The position numbers were made by a program, and so were the translations under genes. Shown in pieces: positions 62,167 through 64,000 of a DNA stretch of 64,000 nt. Under the pieces are notes generated by a model. That model was given only the letters and a program-made list of their open reading frames with translations, had not been told where the DNA came from and searched no databases. This DNA is from Tetranychus cinnabarinus (Eukaryota > Arthropoda > Arachnida > Trombidiformes > Tetranychidae): assembly GCA_022266195.1 (NCBI GenBank), contig WHVY01000002.1, positions 9,129,001-9,193,000 on the forward strand, given 5' to 3'. Every line of letters starts with the position of its first letter. Position 1 is the stretch's first letter.

Positions 62167-63501
62167 ATGACAAGTACAGAAAGTGAAGCTAATTCGTGTG
62201 GTTCCACGAGAAAATCTTTCGGTAGAGGTAAAAAGAATGGTGTCAGATCTAACAAACTGGTTAAAGCTAAGAAAGGTTTAAGCTATAAACTTTCGTATTC
62301 TGCTAAGGAAAAAGGCAACGGTCCTCTCTTTGGAGTTTCCATGAATGTTCAACTTCAAAAGGATGGTCACTTTGTATTTGCTACTGTAGGTAATAATAGA
62401 GTTGGAGTTTATGAATGTTTAGAGGATGGAAGTATTAAAATTTTACAAGCATATTCGGATCCAGACTCTGAAGAGAATTACTATTGTTGCACTTGGACGT
62501 ACAATGATACTACTCTTGACCCCATTCTTCTCGTTGCGGGAAGTAAAGGGGTCATTCGAGTCATCGACCCGGTGACAAATGATTGTATAAAACATTACAA
62601 AGGTCATGGACAATCCATTAATGATCTCAAAATTCACCCACACGATCCAAATCTGTTGCTCTCTGCCAGTAAAGATTACTCTCTTCGGTTATGGAACCTC
62701 AAAACAGACATTTGTATTATCATATTTGGTGGAGTTGAAGGTCACCGAGATGAAGTATTATATGCTGATTTTCATTTGAAAGGTCATAAGATCATTAGTT
62801 GTGGAATGGATCATTCGCTTAAAATATGGTCTTTGGACAATGAGCGAGTTGCCGCTAAAATTAAAGACTCTTATGAATTTAATGTGGAGAAAAGTAAAAA
62901 GCCGTTCAAAACGTTTAAGCTTCACTTTCCGACTTTCACTACAAGAGACATTCATAGAAATTATGTTGACTGTGTTCGATGGTATGGTAATTTTGTTTTG
63001 TCCAAATCATGTGAAAATGCAATTATTTGTTGGAAACCCGGAAAGATAGAGAACGAGAATGATTTTGAATTACCTGTTGTCAATTATACAACTGACCAAA
63101 CTACCACTATTTTACATAGATTTGATTACAAAAACAGTGAAATATGGTTTATAAGATTCTCTATGGATAGGGAACAAAAGATTTTGGCTTTAGGTAATCA
63201 AGTTGGTAAAACTTATGTTTGGGATTTAGACACTGATGACCCTGCTAATGCCAGGTGAGTAGATTTTTTGAGAAAAAATCCTTTCAAATTTTGTTTTTTA
63301 CTAATTAATTATTTAAATATCCTCTATCTTTTCAGATTTACTATCCTTTCAGCCCCAAATTGTACTACAACTATTCGCCAAACATGCCTTTCTCAAGACG
63401 GGTCCGTATTGATTTGCATTTGTGATGATGCTTCCATTTGGCGTTGGGACCGATGTGATTTAAACCAAGATGCCAAAATCGCTACCAATGGCCGTGGTTA
63501 A
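62167..63501 (+). CDS. EED: EED (Polycomb repressive complex 2 WD40 subunit), 417 aa
   Basis: Two exons, 62167-63254 and 63336-63501, join across an 81-bp phase-2 intron (GTGAGT donor, CAG acceptor). The sequence follows human EED along its length: CIKHYKGHGQSINDLKIHP, IFGGVEGHRDEVL, CGMDHSLKIWSL, RDIHRNYVDCVRW, SKSCENAIICWKPGK, LALGNQVGKTYVWDL and, in exon 2, CDDASIWRWDR. It is a seven-bladed WD40 protein that binds EZH2 and reads H3K27me3 to stimulate PRC2 in the nucleus. Aromatic-cage equivalents are F71, Y106, W327 and F328; the last is tyrosine in human (Y365). The N-terminus is basic and Ser/Gly-rich, shorter than in vertebrates. A plus-strand AATAAA at 63926-63931 is a likely polyadenylation signal. 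Confidence 0.96.
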
Positions 63502-64000
63502 CTAGTATTCTTTTTAAGGCTTTTGCCTTTACAACGTGTTTATTAACCTTTTCCCTGTTAATCAATTGTTCAGTTGATTATCAACTACTTTCCTGTGCTC
63601 ATTTTCATTGGTCACCAAGCATCTTCACTCTTTCTTCCTCCAGAGTTTTTATACTCGAAATTAATCATTCTTATTATCAATCATCGCAAAATTCTCAGAT
63701 CTCATGCATTAAAAAAAGTCAATCATTTAGTTCAAACCTTGCATAAGCATCTATAGGCACAATCAATGATGCACATTTTGTCTATTATTGCAAACAATAA
63801 TGATTATAGCAAAAACAGCGAAAAACAAAACTCCCTATCATTGAATATGATTCAGCCATTTACGTTTGTAAAACAATTTTTATTTATGCGACTATTTAAT
63901 TAAATGACTATACACACTTATTTACAATAAATAAGATTTCAGGCCATCTTTTCATTATTGGTGACATTGTTGATTTACTTTCAAATAGGAATATTTGAAA
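63502..64000 (+). other. 3' flank of EED
   Basis: This probably contains the 3' UTR, with AATAAA at 63926-63931. No other gene is seen before the window ends. Confidence 0.5.

Noticed and set aside
1..64000. tRNA, rRNA or CRISPR features
   Set aside because: No cloverleaf B-box, ribosomal sequence or regularly spaced direct repeats were recognised; bacterial feature types are not expected here.

Overview
This looks like a stretch of animal nuclear genome, most likely arthropod and perhaps a chelicerate such as a mite or spider. It is AT-rich, with GT-AG introns from about 80 bp to over 9 kb, long gene-poor intervals and many ATG/AAG-type microsatellites. The host genes are animal genes: a HOIL-1/SHARPIN-type LUBAC subunit, a CYLD-type CAP-Gly protein, OSER1, the pseudokinase NRBP and the Polycomb protein EED. 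A HOIL-1-type gene argues mildly against Drosophila-like flies. I cannot name the species. All exon models come from reading frame, splice-site consensus and phase agreement; nothing was searched.

Layout. (1) 1-14,893, minus strand: the 5' half of a HOIL-1/SHARPIN-like gene (LTM-like helix, ubiquitin-like domain, acidic linker) with a 9.3-kb intron. That intron carries a large hairpin repeat (8,114-8,742) and a small TIR element (10,677-10,915); the rest of the gene lies left of the window. (2) 15,534-24,273: an apparently complete 8.74-kb DNA transposon bounded by the inverted repeat CCCAATGAACA. It carries a CACTA/EnSpm-type transposase on the plus strand, a small two-exon plus-strand gene, and two divergently transcribed multi-exon minus-strand genes. 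Those two genes are paralogues of each other, share intron positions and phases, and end in a BEN-like domain. The pentamer GAATC/GATTC is strongly over-represented through the whole element. (3) 24,944-42,011, minus strand: a five-exon gene for a roughly 2,473-residue protein with one CYLD-type CAP-Gly domain and a single 6.2-kb exon of low-complexity sequence, with no ubiquitin protease domain visible. (4) 42,012-54,875: no gene I can support, only simple repeats, a 512-bp inverted-repeat element and two weak exon-like islands. (5) 54,876-55,358, plus strand: OSER1, followed by a 356-bp MITE-like element. (6) 58,560-60,768, minus strand: NRBP. (7) 62,167-63,501, plus strand: EED, divergent from NRBP.

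The most interesting system is the transposon with its duplicated BEN-like accessory genes. A second point is that a linear-ubiquitin ligase subunit gene and a CYLD-type CAP-Gly gene (a family that in vertebrates opposes LUBAC) are direct neighbours in the same orientation, separated only by this transposon.
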